From positions 1-64,000 of the forward strand of contig JAHDCU010000010.1 in NCBI GenBank assembly GCA_020629715.1: a stretch of DNA of 64,000 bases. The letters are read 5' to 3'. The position numbers were made by a program, and so were the translations under genes. The DNA is from Saprospiraceae bacterium (GTDB lineage: Bacteria > Bacteroidota > Bacteroidia > Chitinophagales > Saprospiraceae). This document shows, piece by piece, positions 20,479-29,960 of the stretch; position 1 is the first letter of the stretch; each line of letters opens with the position of its first letter. The notes under the pieces were generated by a model. The model ran no database searches, was not told the DNA's origin, and saw only the letters and a list, made by a program, of their open reading frames with translations.

Positions 20479-21375
20479 TTAAGATTGGTATCCAAAGTTT
20501 TTAAGCATTTTTTCGTTGTCCCTCCAGTTGTCACGGACTTTCACATGCAAAGCTAGGAATACTTTTTTGGCAAAGAACTTTTCAAGACCCTTTCGAGCTT
20601 CAGTTCCTAGTCTTTTTATGGCTACACCACCTTTCCCGATGATGATAGACTTCTGTGTTTTACGAGATACATAGATGTTACCTTCTATGACGAGCATCGG
20701 CTTACCGTCTTTACTTTTTTCTTTAAAAGTCTCTATCACTACCTCACAGGAGTATGGTATTTCTTGTTGGTATTGTTCTAGTATTTGCTCTCTTACTATC
20801 TCTGATGCAAAGAAACGTTCGGGTTTATCAGAGAGTTGCTCCTTGTCATAGTAAGCAGGGCCTTCTGGCATATGCTCTTTGATAGCCTGAAAAAGACCCT
20901 CGACGCCAAAATTTTCAAGTGCTGATATGGCAAATACTTGATCAAATTTTACGATCTCGCTCCATTGATTTAGTCTTTTTTGAACTTTTGCTTGATCAGA
21001 GATATCAATCTTATTGAACACTAAAAATTTTGGACATTTCAGCTTATTGAGCTCTTTGATTACTTTTTCTTCCCCAGTATAGTGATCATGAATTTCAGTC
21101 ATAAAAATCATGACATCGGCATCTTCAAAAGAGGAGAGTGCAAAAGCATTCATATTCTTATGCATCTTATAGCTTGGATCTTCGATCACTCCTGGTGTAT
21201 CTGAAAATACAATCTGATGCTCTTCGTCATTATATATAGCTAGTATCCGATGCCTTGTGGTTTGCGGTTTATTTGTGATAATGGACAGGCGCTCACCAAG
21301 CATAGCATTGAGTAGAGTGGACTTACCTACGTTAGGATGTCCGATGATATTTACAAATCCTGATTTATGACTCAA
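20479..21375 (-). CDS. era: GTPase Era
   Basis: Era binds the 3' end of 16S rRNA and acts in 30S assembly. The 298-residue protein has G1 GHPNVGKST (about residues 12-20), a G2 region with TNKPQTTRHRI, G3 DTPG, G4 NKID, and a C-terminal KH RNA-binding domain with the GxxG loop IIIGKGGVAIKRLG (about 243-256). It overlaps the upstream unknown gene by 4 bp (ATGA-type junction), which implies translational coupling. Confidence 0.98.
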   Translation of the reverse strand: MSHKSGFVNIIGHPNVGKSTLLNAMLGERLSIITNKPQTTRHRILAIYNDEEHQIVFSDTPGVIEDPSYKMHKNMNAFALSSFEDADVMIFMTEIHDHYTGEEKVIKELNKLKCPKFLVFNKIDISDQAKVQKRLNQWSEIVKFDQVFAISALENFGVEGLFQAIKEHMPEGPAYYDKEQLSDKPERFFASEIVREQILEQYQQEIPYSCEVVIETFKEKSKDGKPMLVIEGNIYVSRKTQKSIIIGKGGVAIKRLGTEARKGLEKFFAKKVFLALHVKVRDNWRDNEKMLKNFGYQS

Positions 21376-21953
21376 TACAATGCTTTTTGATGGTTATGTA
21401 TGCGGTGTTCTACTTCTCGTATTAAAATCTCTGGTTTTAGCTTTTGCCAGAAAAACTCATTATAAACCTCACCGAGTTTTATATAATATTGAATATTGGC
21501 ACTTAGCATTTCTTGTTCGATGTGATCACGTACGTTGATAAAACTGACCCATCCAAACTCTTCGCTTACTTCTTCATGCCATTCTTCATAATATGCGTCA
21601 TCCGAGGCATGGAAACTCATCACATGATCACATAGTATCACAAATTTAGAGATATCCTCTTTAATCAATAGATCAATAAGATTTCGCTTTAGCAGCATGA
21701 TATCATTGTGTAGACAATCGTTCCACTCACCTATAAGTTGAATGATGGCAGAGCCTTCTATATAATCCGCATAGATCAATTTTACGTACAGCGTCTCGGA
21801 GCCTATGCTGTCCCATTGAGGATGTACAAAGTAATTATAGACCTTATTGGTAAAACTAAACTCACTGTAAGACTGCCCATAAAATGGAGTATTCTCGTCT
21901 TCGGAGGCTATATATTTTTCTCGCCATTGAAAATGTGGTTCAATATCATGCAT
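21372..21953 (-). CDS. conserved protein of unknown function upstream of era
   Basis: I do not recognise a named family. The 193-residue product is soluble, acidic and rich in aromatic residues, with no signal peptide or membrane segment. Visible features are a block around LYVKLIYADYIEGSAIIQLIGEW and the hydrophobic run KFVILCDHVMSFHASDDAYYEEWHEEV. The stop overlaps the era start by 4 bp, so it is translated with era. It is probably a phylum-specific gene. It starts only 24 bp from the divergent NadR-like gene. Confidence 0.8.
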   Translation of the reverse strand: MHDIEPHFQWREKYIASEDENTPFYGQSYSEFSFTNKVYNYFVHPQWDSIGSETLYVKLIYADYIEGSAIIQLIGEWNDCLHNDIMLLKRNLIDLLIKEDISKFVILCDHVMSFHASDDAYYEEWHEEVSEEFGWVSFINVRDHIEQEMLSANIQYYIKLGEVYNEFFWQKLKPEILIREVEHRIHNHQKALY

Positions 21954-21977
21954 CTATGCAAGTAGATTTTGTTATTT

Positions 21978-22526
21978 ATGCAAAAGCAATATTACCTTAA
22001 TAAGTTCACAAAACTATTGAATCATCGAAGGACCATATGTATCACAGGACCAGAATCTTGTGGGAAATCTACAATAGCACATACCTTAGCTACTCGATTA
22101 GAAGCAACGATGGTTCCTGAGTTTGCGAGAGAATACTTAGAATCATTGGATAGGCCGTATGACCAGCAGGATCTTGATGCTATAGCTCTGATATCCTCAA
22201 ACGCTTTCAAAAAGGAATTCATGAGTCGAATACGAATTCTTGACTGTGATTTTCTTACGTTAAAAATCTGGTCGGAAGAAGTTTATGGTCAGTGTAGTAA
22301 GCTCATTTTAGATTGCTATGAAAACTTCAGACCTGACCTTTATCTTTTGATGTTTCCAGACCTGCCATGGGTAGCAGACCCACTTCGTGAAAATGAATTT
22401 GATCGAAAAAGACTTTTTGATATTTATAAGTCTGAGCTAGAAAAATCGAATAGAACTTATCGTATAATTAAAGGTCTAGGTGATCAACGATTTGAGATGG
22501 CCATGAAGGCTATAGGCTCTAAATGA
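21978..22526 (+). CDS. NadR-like nucleotide kinase (AAA / ribosylnicotinamide kinase-like)
   Basis: This is probably a P-loop kinase of the NadR C-terminal type, acting on a nicotinamide riboside-like nucleoside; substrate specificity is inferred. The 182 residues show the Walker A GPESCGKST (about residues 26-34), then TMVPEFAREYL, the NadR-type DxxAI segment (YDQQDLDAIALI), the Walker B-like ILDCDFLTLKIW, and the LID/Arg region WVADPLRENEFDRKRLF. The frame is open to TTG 21969; ATG 21978 gives the shorter N-terminus and is preferred. The NMN-adenylyltransferase and HTH domains of enteric NadR are absent. Confidence 0.85.
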   Translation: MQKQYYLNKFTKLLNHRRTICITGPESCGKSTIAHTLATRLEATMVPEFAREYLESLDRPYDQQDLDAIALISSNAFKKEFMSRIRILDCDFLTLKIWSEEVYGQCSKLILDCYENFRPDLYLLMFPDLPWVADPLRENEFDRKRLFDIYKSELEKSNRTYRIIKGLGDQRFEMAMKAIGSK

Positions 22527-22648
22527 GTTTAGCTCAAAGGGTTTTCTGATTTCAAAGGAATCCATTAAAAGGTCATTGTAATTACTTGTTTCGTATAAAT
22601 AGACTATTCTTTATCATATAATTCAGAATAGCGGGCTAATTTTAGCTC

Positions 22649-25600
22649 ATGTCAAAAGATAAAAGAACTTTGCTCAGATTTGCTCATGCACTTATGTTAA
22701 CAGTGATCTGTTTTACTTACGGTGATGCGCAGTATATTTCTAAATTAGATCAAGCACAATTTATCTCTTTACAAGAGTTTGAAGAGTTTAGGTCGAATAA
22801 GGCACCTGATGAAGATTACCTCTATCTACAGACAACAGAAAGATTGAAAGCTGAGGATATTGTATTGCTAAGCAAAATAGGTGTAAAGATTATAAAAGCG
22901 CATAGCAATCATACCTATTTTGTACGAAAAGAGGGTTCATCAAAGACATCAAATATTTCCTGCTTAAAGAAGGCGAAAATAGCAGAGCTTTCTCACGAAA
23001 TGAAAGCTCATCAAGATATTCTAAATCAATCATTGCCTGAGTGGTCGATAGATGGTGATGATATACTAGCTGTAATCAAAGTACCTCAAGGCAATGTCAA
23101 AGCTTATGCAGAAAAACTTGAATTAGAAGGTGTAACTGTTTTACAACACAACGGAATTTCAAATTTCATAAAGGTATCGATCCCAAGATCAAAAATGAAT
23201 GATCTTTTATACTTATCCTATGTCTGGCAAGTAGAATCTCTCCCAGCACCTCCAAGATCAGATGCTGAAGATGGCAGAAAGCTCCATCGAGTTAATACAG
23301 TCAACAGTCTCAACGGAAATTCAAAAAATTATACGGGTGAAGGCGTAGGTGTTTTGGTCAGGGATGATGGAGAGGTTTTCGATCATATTGATTTTAAGGG
23401 TAGAGTAGATCAGTCACTATCAGAAGCATCACGTGGTGATCATGGTGATGGAGTAGCGGGTATATTGTGTGGCGCTGGAAATCTCAATCCAGATAATGCA
23501 GGCATGGCGTTCGGAGCTTTTATGTACGTAACGGATTATTCTGCACTTTTTATTGGGCCTACGATGGAGCTTCATAATAACAACAATGTCCTTGTTACCA
23601 ATAGCTCATATAGTGATGGCTGCAATGATGGTTACACCTTTAGTACAGAGATCGTAGATCAACAGATGATAGAAAACCCAACACTCATGCACGTTTTCTC
23701 CGCGGGTAATGATGGAGAATCCAATTGTGGATATGGAGCAGGTAATGTTTGGGGCAATATCACGGGTGGTCATAAAATAGGGAAAAACGTAATCGCTGTT
23801 GCGAATACTAACTTTCTTGGAACTGTAGTAGAATCTAGTTCGAGGGGGCCTGCCAGAGATGGTCGTATCAAGCCGGATATCGCCGCTCATGGATTTAGGC
23901 ACGAATCTACGGCAGAATCTCAAGGGTATATGACATTTGGTGGTACTTCGGCTGCGGCGCCGGTCGTAGCAGGAGTAACAGCGTTGATGCAAGATGCTCA
24001 TATGCAGCTGTATGGCGAACCAGGTGAAGCCGCACTGCTAAAGTCCTTGATGCTGAATACAGCAACGGATAATGGAAACGTGGGTCCAGATTTTATATAT
24101 GGATGGGGATTGCTCAATGCAGATAAAGCCATAACAGCACTTGAGGAAGGTCGTTTTCTAAAAAGTAGTATTGCTGAAGGAGAAATACTTAATCAGAATA
24201 TCAATGTACCAGATGGAGTAAGAGAATTACGGGTTATGGTATACTGGCCGGAGGAAGAGGGGCAATACAGCAACCAATTCACGATTTTCAATGACTTAGA
24301 TATCTTGGTGAAAGATGCTGAGGGTAATGAATACCTACCTTGGTACCTCGATCCCACACCAAATGCAAATAACCTAGCTGCACCAGCGGTCAAAGGAGAA
24401 GATCATTTAAACAATATGGAACAAGTGAGTATTCTAAATCCTCTTGCGGGTGCATATAATTTGGAAGTGCTAGCTAGTCGAGTACCCCTAGGAGATGCAG
24501 AGTTTTTTATCACTTGGGATTATATTCATGATGATGTAAGACTTACGCATCCTAATGGTGGCGAAAACTTAAATCAAGATGAAGCACTGTTGATTCAATG
24601 GGACGGACCTGATCATGATGAAGCACTCAAAATAGAATTGATAGACGCAAATGGAATAGTGCTTCAAGAAAAAGAAGTGCTGGGTGACGCAAAATATACC
24701 TTTCTCAATAATGTGAATAATTTTACTCCTGAAGCCAAGATTAGAATCTCATCTAGTATATTTTCAGATGAAAGCGATGAAAGCTTTTCTATATCGAAAT
24801 ACCCGACCAATATCGAGGTCATCGATGTAGGACTAGATCAGAGATTGGTCTGGGATGAAGTCATTGCTGCAGAAAGTTATAATATCCATTTGCTAGGCGA
24901 AAAATACATGGATATAGTGACTACAACTGACACCACATACTATGATATACCAGATAGTGATGAATATAAATTTTCATGGATAGCAGTAAGTGCCAATTTA
25001 CCAAATGACATCCAAGGAAAGAGAACGAATGCAGTATCGTTACGACCAAGTGCCAAAGTGTTTAATAATAAAAATGATCAGCCTTGCGTCGATGAACCTG
25101 TGATATTCGAGACTCGAGCACAAGATGAGTATGCGGTATATGATTGGAATTTTGGACTAGGAGCAGATCCGGCAACGGCTAGTACTTTGGGACCGCATGA
25201 AGTAGTATATTCTTCCCATGGTCAGAAGTTTGGAGTATTGAAGGTTGAATTTGATGGAGGGGAAGATGGTGACTTATTTGTATTCAATGTTGCGAGGCAA
25301 CCAATTATAAGTGATATCACTACCGATAGAATTTCGTCACTCGAGTTTCAATTTTCCGTGGAGACAGAACATATTGATAGCCTGGTCTGGGATATGGGAG
25401 ATGGTAGCTCTTATGTTACTAATGTTGTTGATCATGCCTATGCTGAAGAAGGCGTATACGAACTAAAACTGACGGTATTCACTCCTTGTGGTATCAGAGA
25501 ACAGACCCTAGACATTAATACCTCTCCATCTTCATCATCTAATGAAGAAGTGCTGGTAGTATCTCTAAGTCCAAATCCTACTGATGGGTATGTGAATGTA

Positions 25601-25795
25601 AGTTGGCCTCAAACCTTTGAAACTCAAAGAATCCTAGTCCGTGATACTCGAGGTAGAGTAGTCCAGCAACTTCAGGTGAATGAGGAAAAGATTGAAAAAC
25701 TGATTGATTTAAGTTCTTTGGTATCAGGATCGTATACACTGACCTTAGAATCTAGTCATGGGGAAGCATTGACGACGAAATTGATTAAGCTCTAA
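22649..25795 (+). CDS. secreted subtilisin-like serine protease, T9SS type A sorted
   Basis: An extracellular S8-family peptidase of 1048 residues. The N-terminal signal peptide (to about residue 28) is followed by a propeptide-like region of about 180 residues. The catalytic domain carries Asp in VLVRDDGE (about 239-240), His265 in GDHGDGVAG, the oxyanion Asn354 in SAGN, and Ser434 in GGTSAAAP. After it come beta-sandwich segments, a PKD-like domain (VWDMGDGSSYVT to YELKLTVFTPCG, about 905-940) and a C-terminal type A sorting domain (SPNPTDGYVNVSW to TTKLIKL). A TAATTTTAG box ends 3 bp before ATG 22649, so the leader may be very short. Confidence 0.95.
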   Translation: MSKDKRTLLRFAHALMLTVICFTYGDAQYISKLDQAQFISLQEFEEFRSNKAPDEDYLYLQTTERLKAEDIVLLSKIGVKIIKAHSNHTYFVRKEGSSKTSNISCLKKAKIAELSHEMKAHQDILNQSLPEWSIDGDDILAVIKVPQGNVKAYAEKLELEGVTVLQHNGISNFIKVSIPRSKMNDLLYLSYVWQVESLPAPPRSDAEDGRKLHRVNTVNSLNGNSKNYTGEGVGVLVRDDGEVFDHIDFKGRVDQSLSEASRGDHGDGVAGILCGAGNLNPDNAGMAFGAFMYVTDYSALFIGPTMELHNNNNVLVTNSSYSDGCNDGYTFSTEIVDQQMIENPTLMHVFSAGNDGESNCGYGAGNVWGNITGGHKIGKNVIAVANTNFLGTVVESSSRGPARDGRIKPDIAAHGFRHESTAESQGYMTFGGTSAAAPVVAGVTALMQDAHMQLYGEPGEAALLKSLMLNTATDNGNVGPDFIYGWGLLNADKAITALEEGRFLKSSIAEGEILNQNINVPDGVRELRVMVYWPEEEGQYSNQFTIFNDLDILVKDAEGNEYLPWYLDPTPNANNLAAPAVKGEDHLNNMEQVSILNPLAGAYNLEVLASRVPLGDAEFFITWDYIHDDVRLTHPNGGENLNQDEALLIQWDGPDHDEALKIELIDANGIVLQEKEVLGDAKYTFLNNVNNFTPEAKIRISSSIFSDESDESFSISKYPTNIEVIDVGLDQRLVWDEVIAAESYNIHLLGEKYMDIVTTTDTTYYDIPDSDEYKFSWIAVSANLPNDIQGKRTNAVSLRPSAKVFNNKNDQPCVDEPVIFETRAQDEYAVYDWNFGLGADPATASTLGPHEVVYSSHGQKFGVLKVEFDGGEDGDLFVFNVARQPIISDITTDRISSLEFQFSVETEHIDSLVWDMGDGSSYVTNVVDHAYAEEGVYELKLTVFTPCGIREQTLDINTSPSSSSNEEVLVVSLSPNPTDGYVNVSWPQTFETQRILVRDTRGRVVQQLQVNEEKIEKLIDLSSLVSGSYTLTLESSHGEALTTKLIKL

Positions 25796-25931
25796 AAATG
25801 GAATTATATTAATAAATAAGTTTTGAATTTCGTTTTTTGACCAAACTTGACAAAGAAGCGGATTTGCTTTAATGCTCAATACAATAATTTTTAATTAGAG
25901 ATAAACGTATTTAGAATCCTAAATAAATATA

Positions 25932-25939
25932 TACATTTG
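25932..25939 (+). promoter_or_regulatory. candidate -7 promoter box for the TPP-riboswitch transcript
   Basis: TACATTTG matches TAnnTTTG exactly. The predicted transcription start, 6-7 nt downstream, coincides with the first base of riboswitch stem P1 at 25945, which supports both calls. Confidence 0.6.
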
Positions 25940-25944
25940 CGGCA

Positions 25945-26022
25945 CATTTGGGGTGTCCCGCTTCTTGCGGGACTGAGATCATACCCATCGAACCTGCCGT
26001 GGTCATTCATGGAAGGAAAATG
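25945..26022 (+). ncRNA. TPP (THI-box) riboswitch
   Basis: All conserved aptamer blocks are present in order. P1 is CATTT (25945-25949)/AAATG (26018-26022). GGGGTG follows, then P3 TCCCGC-TTCTT-GCGGGA, CTGAGA, ATACCC (25981-25986), GAACCTG (25990-25996) and the P4/P5 region TGGTCATTCATGG-AAGGA. It senses thiamin pyrophosphate. It lies about 75 nt upstream of the ATG of a TonB-dependent receptor. No T-run follows the aptamer, so control is more likely at translation initiation than by termination; this is inference. Confidence 0.93.
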
Positions 26023-26097
26023 AACTAATCGTTGCATGCAATGGAATGCCATGGTTGTATGATCTTGTACCCTGTTGGTTTAAAAACTCATATAATC

Positions 26098-28551
26098 ATG
26101 AAACTCAGATTTTTATTTTCCATTTGCGCCTTATTTTCAGTCGTCTTCTTGACTGCTCAGCATAGCTTCTCAGGCCGAGTTACTAATCAAAATGGCGAAG
26201 CTCTTATCTCAGCATCAGTATTTTTTGTAGGAACATCTTACGGAGCCGTATCGAATGATCAAGGCTATTTTAAAATAGATGACATAGCTGAAGGCGCCTA
26301 TGATCTGAAGGTTACCTATGTTGGATATGCAGCATATACAGAAAGCATCCAGATTTATGAAGATACTTCAAAAGATATAGCCTTAGGAGGTACGATCTTC
26401 GATATCGATCGTATTGAGATCAGAGCAAATAGATTGAGCGAAGACGCTCCTTTCTCTTACTCAGAAATCAAGAGTGAAGAGCTCAATGTTAAAAATATCG
26501 GAGTAGATCTTCCTTTTCTGGTAGAACAAACACCATCTGTGACTGTGACGAGTGATGCTGGTACTGGCATCGGTTATACAGGTATCAGAGTGAGAGGTAC
26601 CGATGCGACTCGAGTCAATGTCACCATCAATGGAGTACCGCTCAATGATTCGGAAAGTCACGGAGTATTCTGGGTCAATATGCCAGATTTTGGTAGTTCT
26701 GTTAAGTCTATTCAACTACAACGCGGGGTTGGCCCATCTACTAATGGTACTGGATCTTTTGGTGCAACTTTGAGTCTTAATACACATGATTTTAGAAAAA
26801 ATCCTTTTGCAGAAATCAACTCTACTTTTGGATCATTCAATAGCTCAAGATTTAATGTTAATCTTGGAACAGGATTAATGAATGACCGATACTTTGTGCA
26901 AGCTAGAGTATCAACCATCAATTCGGAAGGATATATCGATAGAGGAAGTGCCAATCTTAATTCTTGGTTTGTATCAGCTGGTAGTGTTGGAGAAAATCAT
27001 TCTATTAGATTCAATGCGTTTTCAGGTAATGAAGTGACTTACCAATCCTGGTATGGAGTACCCGAGTCAAAGGTGAAAGGAGATGAAGAGGAATTGAGAA
27101 ATCACTATTTCAGAAACCTTGGAAGTACGTATAATACTGTTCAAGACTCTCTTAATTTATTCCAAAGTGGCAGAAATTATAATTATTACCTATATGAAAA
27201 TCAAGTAGACGATTACGGTCAAGATCACTTTCAGTTACACCATGCATGGGAAGCAACCGATGATTTGATCATTAACACTACGGCTCACTACACGAAGGGA
27301 GCAGGATTTTTTGAAGAATTTAAATTTCAAGAAGATATAAGCGACTATTTATTGACAGGTCTTCTAAACAATGAAGGAGAGTCAATTTCCACTAGCGATT
27401 TAGTAAGAAGAAGATGGCTAGATAATGACTTCTATGGAATACTCTCTAACTTGGAATATCATGTTGCAGAGGATCACTTCTTAGATTTTGGCTTTGCTTG
27501 GAACCGATATGACGGAGATCATTTTGGAAGAGTGATTGATGTAGCGGATGCGGTTAATTTTGAAAGGTCAGAATACTACAATAGTGTTTCACAAAAAACA
27601 GATTTTAGCGCATATGTCCGACTTCGTAGTGAATGGGTAGAAGGCTTACAGTCCTATGTAGATCTCCAATATCGAAATCTTGATTACACATCTACTGGTA
27701 ATGATAATGACCTGACACCGATCAACATTGATGAGGCCTTTAGCTTTTTCAATCCTAAGTTTGGTCTCAATTATCAACTCAATAATCAGTCACAAGTCTA
27801 TGGATCATTTGCGGTAGCTAATCGGGAGCCTGTTAGATCTGACTTTATAGATGCTATAGGGATAGAGACACCATCACCTGAGCAACTTATGGATATTGAG
27901 CTAGGGTACCGATATAGATCTTCTAAATTTAGCCTCAATGCTAATCTGTACAATATGATTTATAATGACCAACTTGTAGTCACTGGAGCTGTCAACGATG
28001 TAGGTGCACCTGTACGAGTAAATGTAGATAATAGCTACCGTCGAGGTATTGAGCTAGATGCGCAGGTACAATTGACGGATCACCTATCGTGGTCTCCTAA
28101 TCTTACCTTGAGTCAAAATAAGATTGAGCGATTTGATGAGGTAGTGATAGATTATGGCACGGGAGGCCTAGTGATTACCGAGTACGAAGATGTAGATATC
28201 GCCTTATCTCCAAATATGATCGCAGGAAGTCGATTGAGCTATATGTTTGACAATAGTCTAGGATTTACCCTGCAATCTAAGTTGGTAGGACCACAATACT
28301 TAGATAATACTCAATCCGCAAATAAACGAATAGACGGATATACTGCTAGTGACCTTATCGTACAATATTCTATAGAAAATAAACTGATCAATGGTGTTGA
28401 TTTTAAGTTTGTGGTGAATAATATTTTTGATGCAGACTATAGCTCTAATGGATATACCTTTAGCTACATTTTTGGAGATCTTATCACTGAAAACTATTTA
28501 TATCCACAGGCAGGAATTCACTTTTTCGGTTCGGTGACGCTACGATTTTAG
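26098..28551 (+). CDS. TonB-dependent outer-membrane receptor, probable thiamin-compound importer
   Basis: A 22-strand-type outer-membrane receptor of 817 residues. The signal peptide is MKLRFLFSICALFSVVFLTAQ, followed by a carboxypeptidase-regulatory-like domain (FSGRVTNQNGEALISASV to YVGYAAY, about residues 23-85), a plug domain (about 105-230; YTGIRVRGTDATRVNVTING and GVGPSTNGTGSFGATLSL), then the barrel ending in a terminal Phe (FGSVTLRF). The frame is open to ATG 26032, but that lies at the riboswitch edge; ATG 26098 starts the signal peptide. The TPP riboswitch upstream points to thiamin or a precursor as cargo. Other thiamin genes are not adjacent. Confidence 0.94.
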   Translation: MKLRFLFSICALFSVVFLTAQHSFSGRVTNQNGEALISASVFFVGTSYGAVSNDQGYFKIDDIAEGAYDLKVTYVGYAAYTESIQIYEDTSKDIALGGTIFDIDRIEIRANRLSEDAPFSYSEIKSEELNVKNIGVDLPFLVEQTPSVTVTSDAGTGIGYTGIRVRGTDATRVNVTINGVPLNDSESHGVFWVNMPDFGSSVKSIQLQRGVGPSTNGTGSFGATLSLNTHDFRKNPFAEINSTFGSFNSSRFNVNLGTGLMNDRYFVQARVSTINSEGYIDRGSANLNSWFVSAGSVGENHSIRFNAFSGNEVTYQSWYGVPESKVKGDEEELRNHYFRNLGSTYNTVQDSLNLFQSGRNYNYYLYENQVDDYGQDHFQLHHAWEATDDLIINTTAHYTKGAGFFEEFKFQEDISDYLLTGLLNNEGESISTSDLVRRRWLDNDFYGILSNLEYHVAEDHFLDFGFAWNRYDGDHFGRVIDVADAVNFERSEYYNSVSQKTDFSAYVRLRSEWVEGLQSYVDLQYRNLDYTSTGNDNDLTPINIDEAFSFFNPKFGLNYQLNNQSQVYGSFAVANREPVRSDFIDAIGIETPSPEQLMDIELGYRYRSSKFSLNANLYNMIYNDQLVVTGAVNDVGAPVRVNVDNSYRRGIELDAQVQLTDHLSWSPNLTLSQNKIERFDEVVIDYGTGGLVITEYEDVDIALSPNMIAGSRLSYMFDNSLGFTLQSKLVGPQYLDNTQSANKRIDGYTASDLIVQYSIENKLINGVDFKFVVNNIFDADYSSNGYTFSYIFGDLITENYLYPQAGIHFFGSVTLRF

Positions 28552-28606
28552 TAGTTTGCTTTTCGCGAAACATAATTTCTATTACCTTTCGTGAAAATCA
28601 CCAATC

Positions 28607-29545
28607 ATGAGTAGCTGTCTCGGCAAAACGGACTTAAAAGTCGATGGATTAAAAAAGATATACGAAGGTAAAGTCAGAGAAATATACGAGTACGGAGATC
28701 GATTGGTCATGGTAGCGACTGATCGTATCTCTGCATTCGATCACATACTACCTGAGCCGATACCCTACAAAGGTCAGGTGCTCAATAAAGTGGCCGAGTA
28801 TTTTTTAAATGCCTGTAAGGATATCGTACCTATTTGGCTTGAAGAAAGCCCACATCCCAATGTCGCTATTGGCAAGCGATGTGAACCCATCAAACTAGAA
28901 ATGGTCATCCGAGGATACCTCACAGGGCATGCTTGGCGGACGTATAAGTCAGGTCTACGAGAGTTATGTGGAGTAGCACTTCCCGAAGATATGAAAGAGC
29001 ATGATCGCTTTCCACAACCTATCATCACCCCAGCAACCAAAGCAGACGAAGGTCACGATGAAGATATCTCGAAAGAGGATATCCTAGCTCAGGGAATAGT
29101 GACTCAAAATCAATGGGATCAGTTAGAGCAATATACTAGAGCACTCTATCAAAAGGGTACGGATATGGCTCGTGAGCAGGGATTGATATTAGTAGATACC
29201 AAATACGAATTCGGTCTCTACAATGGTGAAATCATGCTCATGGATGAGATCCATACGCCTGATAGCTCTAGATACTTCTACGCCGAAGGTTACGAAGAAC
29301 GACAAGCCAATGGCGAAGCCCAGCAACAACTATCCAAAGAGTTTGTCAGAGAATGGCTTATGGAATACGGCTTCCAAGGATTGGAAGGTCAAGTCATGCC
29401 CGATATGCCAGCTGAGTTTGTACAAACGGTAAGTGATCGATATATCCAACTCTATGAAATCGTAACTGGACGTTTCTTTCATCGAAATCAGACGGATGAT
29501 TTGCATGGGGAGTTGGAAGAGGTGATGCGTGGGTATGTGGGGTAG
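28607..29545 (+). CDS. purC: phosphoribosylaminoimidazole-succinocarboxamide synthase (SAICAR synthetase)
   Basis: PurC joins CAIR and aspartate using ATP in de novo purine synthesis. The 312-residue protein is of the longer type found in Bacteroidota and yeast. Motifs are KIYEGKVREIYEYG at the N-terminus, VATDRISAFDHILPEPIPYKGQVLN (about residues 37-61), EMVIRGYLTGHAW and the C-terminal signature LILVDTKYEFGL followed by DEIHTPDSSRYF. It stands alone after the receptor gene. A TACCTTTC box at 28585-28592 may be its -7 element. Confidence 0.98.
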   Translation: MSSCLGKTDLKVDGLKKIYEGKVREIYEYGDRLVMVATDRISAFDHILPEPIPYKGQVLNKVAEYFLNACKDIVPIWLEESPHPNVAIGKRCEPIKLEMVIRGYLTGHAWRTYKSGLRELCGVALPEDMKEHDRFPQPIITPATKADEGHDEDISKEDILAQGIVTQNQWDQLEQYTRALYQKGTDMAREQGLILVDTKYEFGLYNGEIMLMDEIHTPDSSRYFYAEGYEERQANGEAQQQLSKEFVREWLMEYGFQGLEGQVMPDMPAEFVQTVSDRYIQLYEIVTGRFFHRNQTDDLHGELEEVMRGYVG

Positions 29546-29960
29546 GGTTTTGGTTCTTTCATGCAATTAGCTGTTGTTTAGTAATCTAAGTAGTGAAAGA
29601 TATATTATTGAGACATTAGGTATTTGTGAATGTTATTATTAAAATGGTGCTATCTGTCAGAGAAGGATAAAACTATAGTAAATTAAATCTGAGTAAAAGG
29701 CTTAAGCCATAAAATTTAGCTAATTCACAAAAAAAAAAGAAAAAGAGTCTTTGGTACACGTTTTATATTTGCTTTCTACATTCTATTTTATGTGAAATTA
29801 TTTAAAATTTACTTCATTGCTGTAAGTTGTTGATTATCAGGTGTTTTCTTTCGTTAAAGTAAATGAACTTGTATTTAGAATGAGCCTACTAGCAAAAAAT
29901 ATTATTATTTTTATGTGGTTTTATATTATATTTACGTCTATAAGCAAATCTACTAATGAT
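29546..29960 (+). other. 415-bp spacer at the left edge of the accessory island
   Basis: AT-rich sequence between purC and the orphan HsdS. I see no tRNA, repeat, terminator or convincing ORF. The frame of the following gene stays open through its right part (from 29841), but the added residues look like translated spacer. It may hold the left boundary of the island. Confidence 0.5.

Noticed and set aside
26032-26097. Earlier start of the TonB receptor at ATG 26032
   Set aside because: It would put 22 charged and Cys/Met-rich residues in front of a clean signal peptide and starts just after the riboswitch aptamer.
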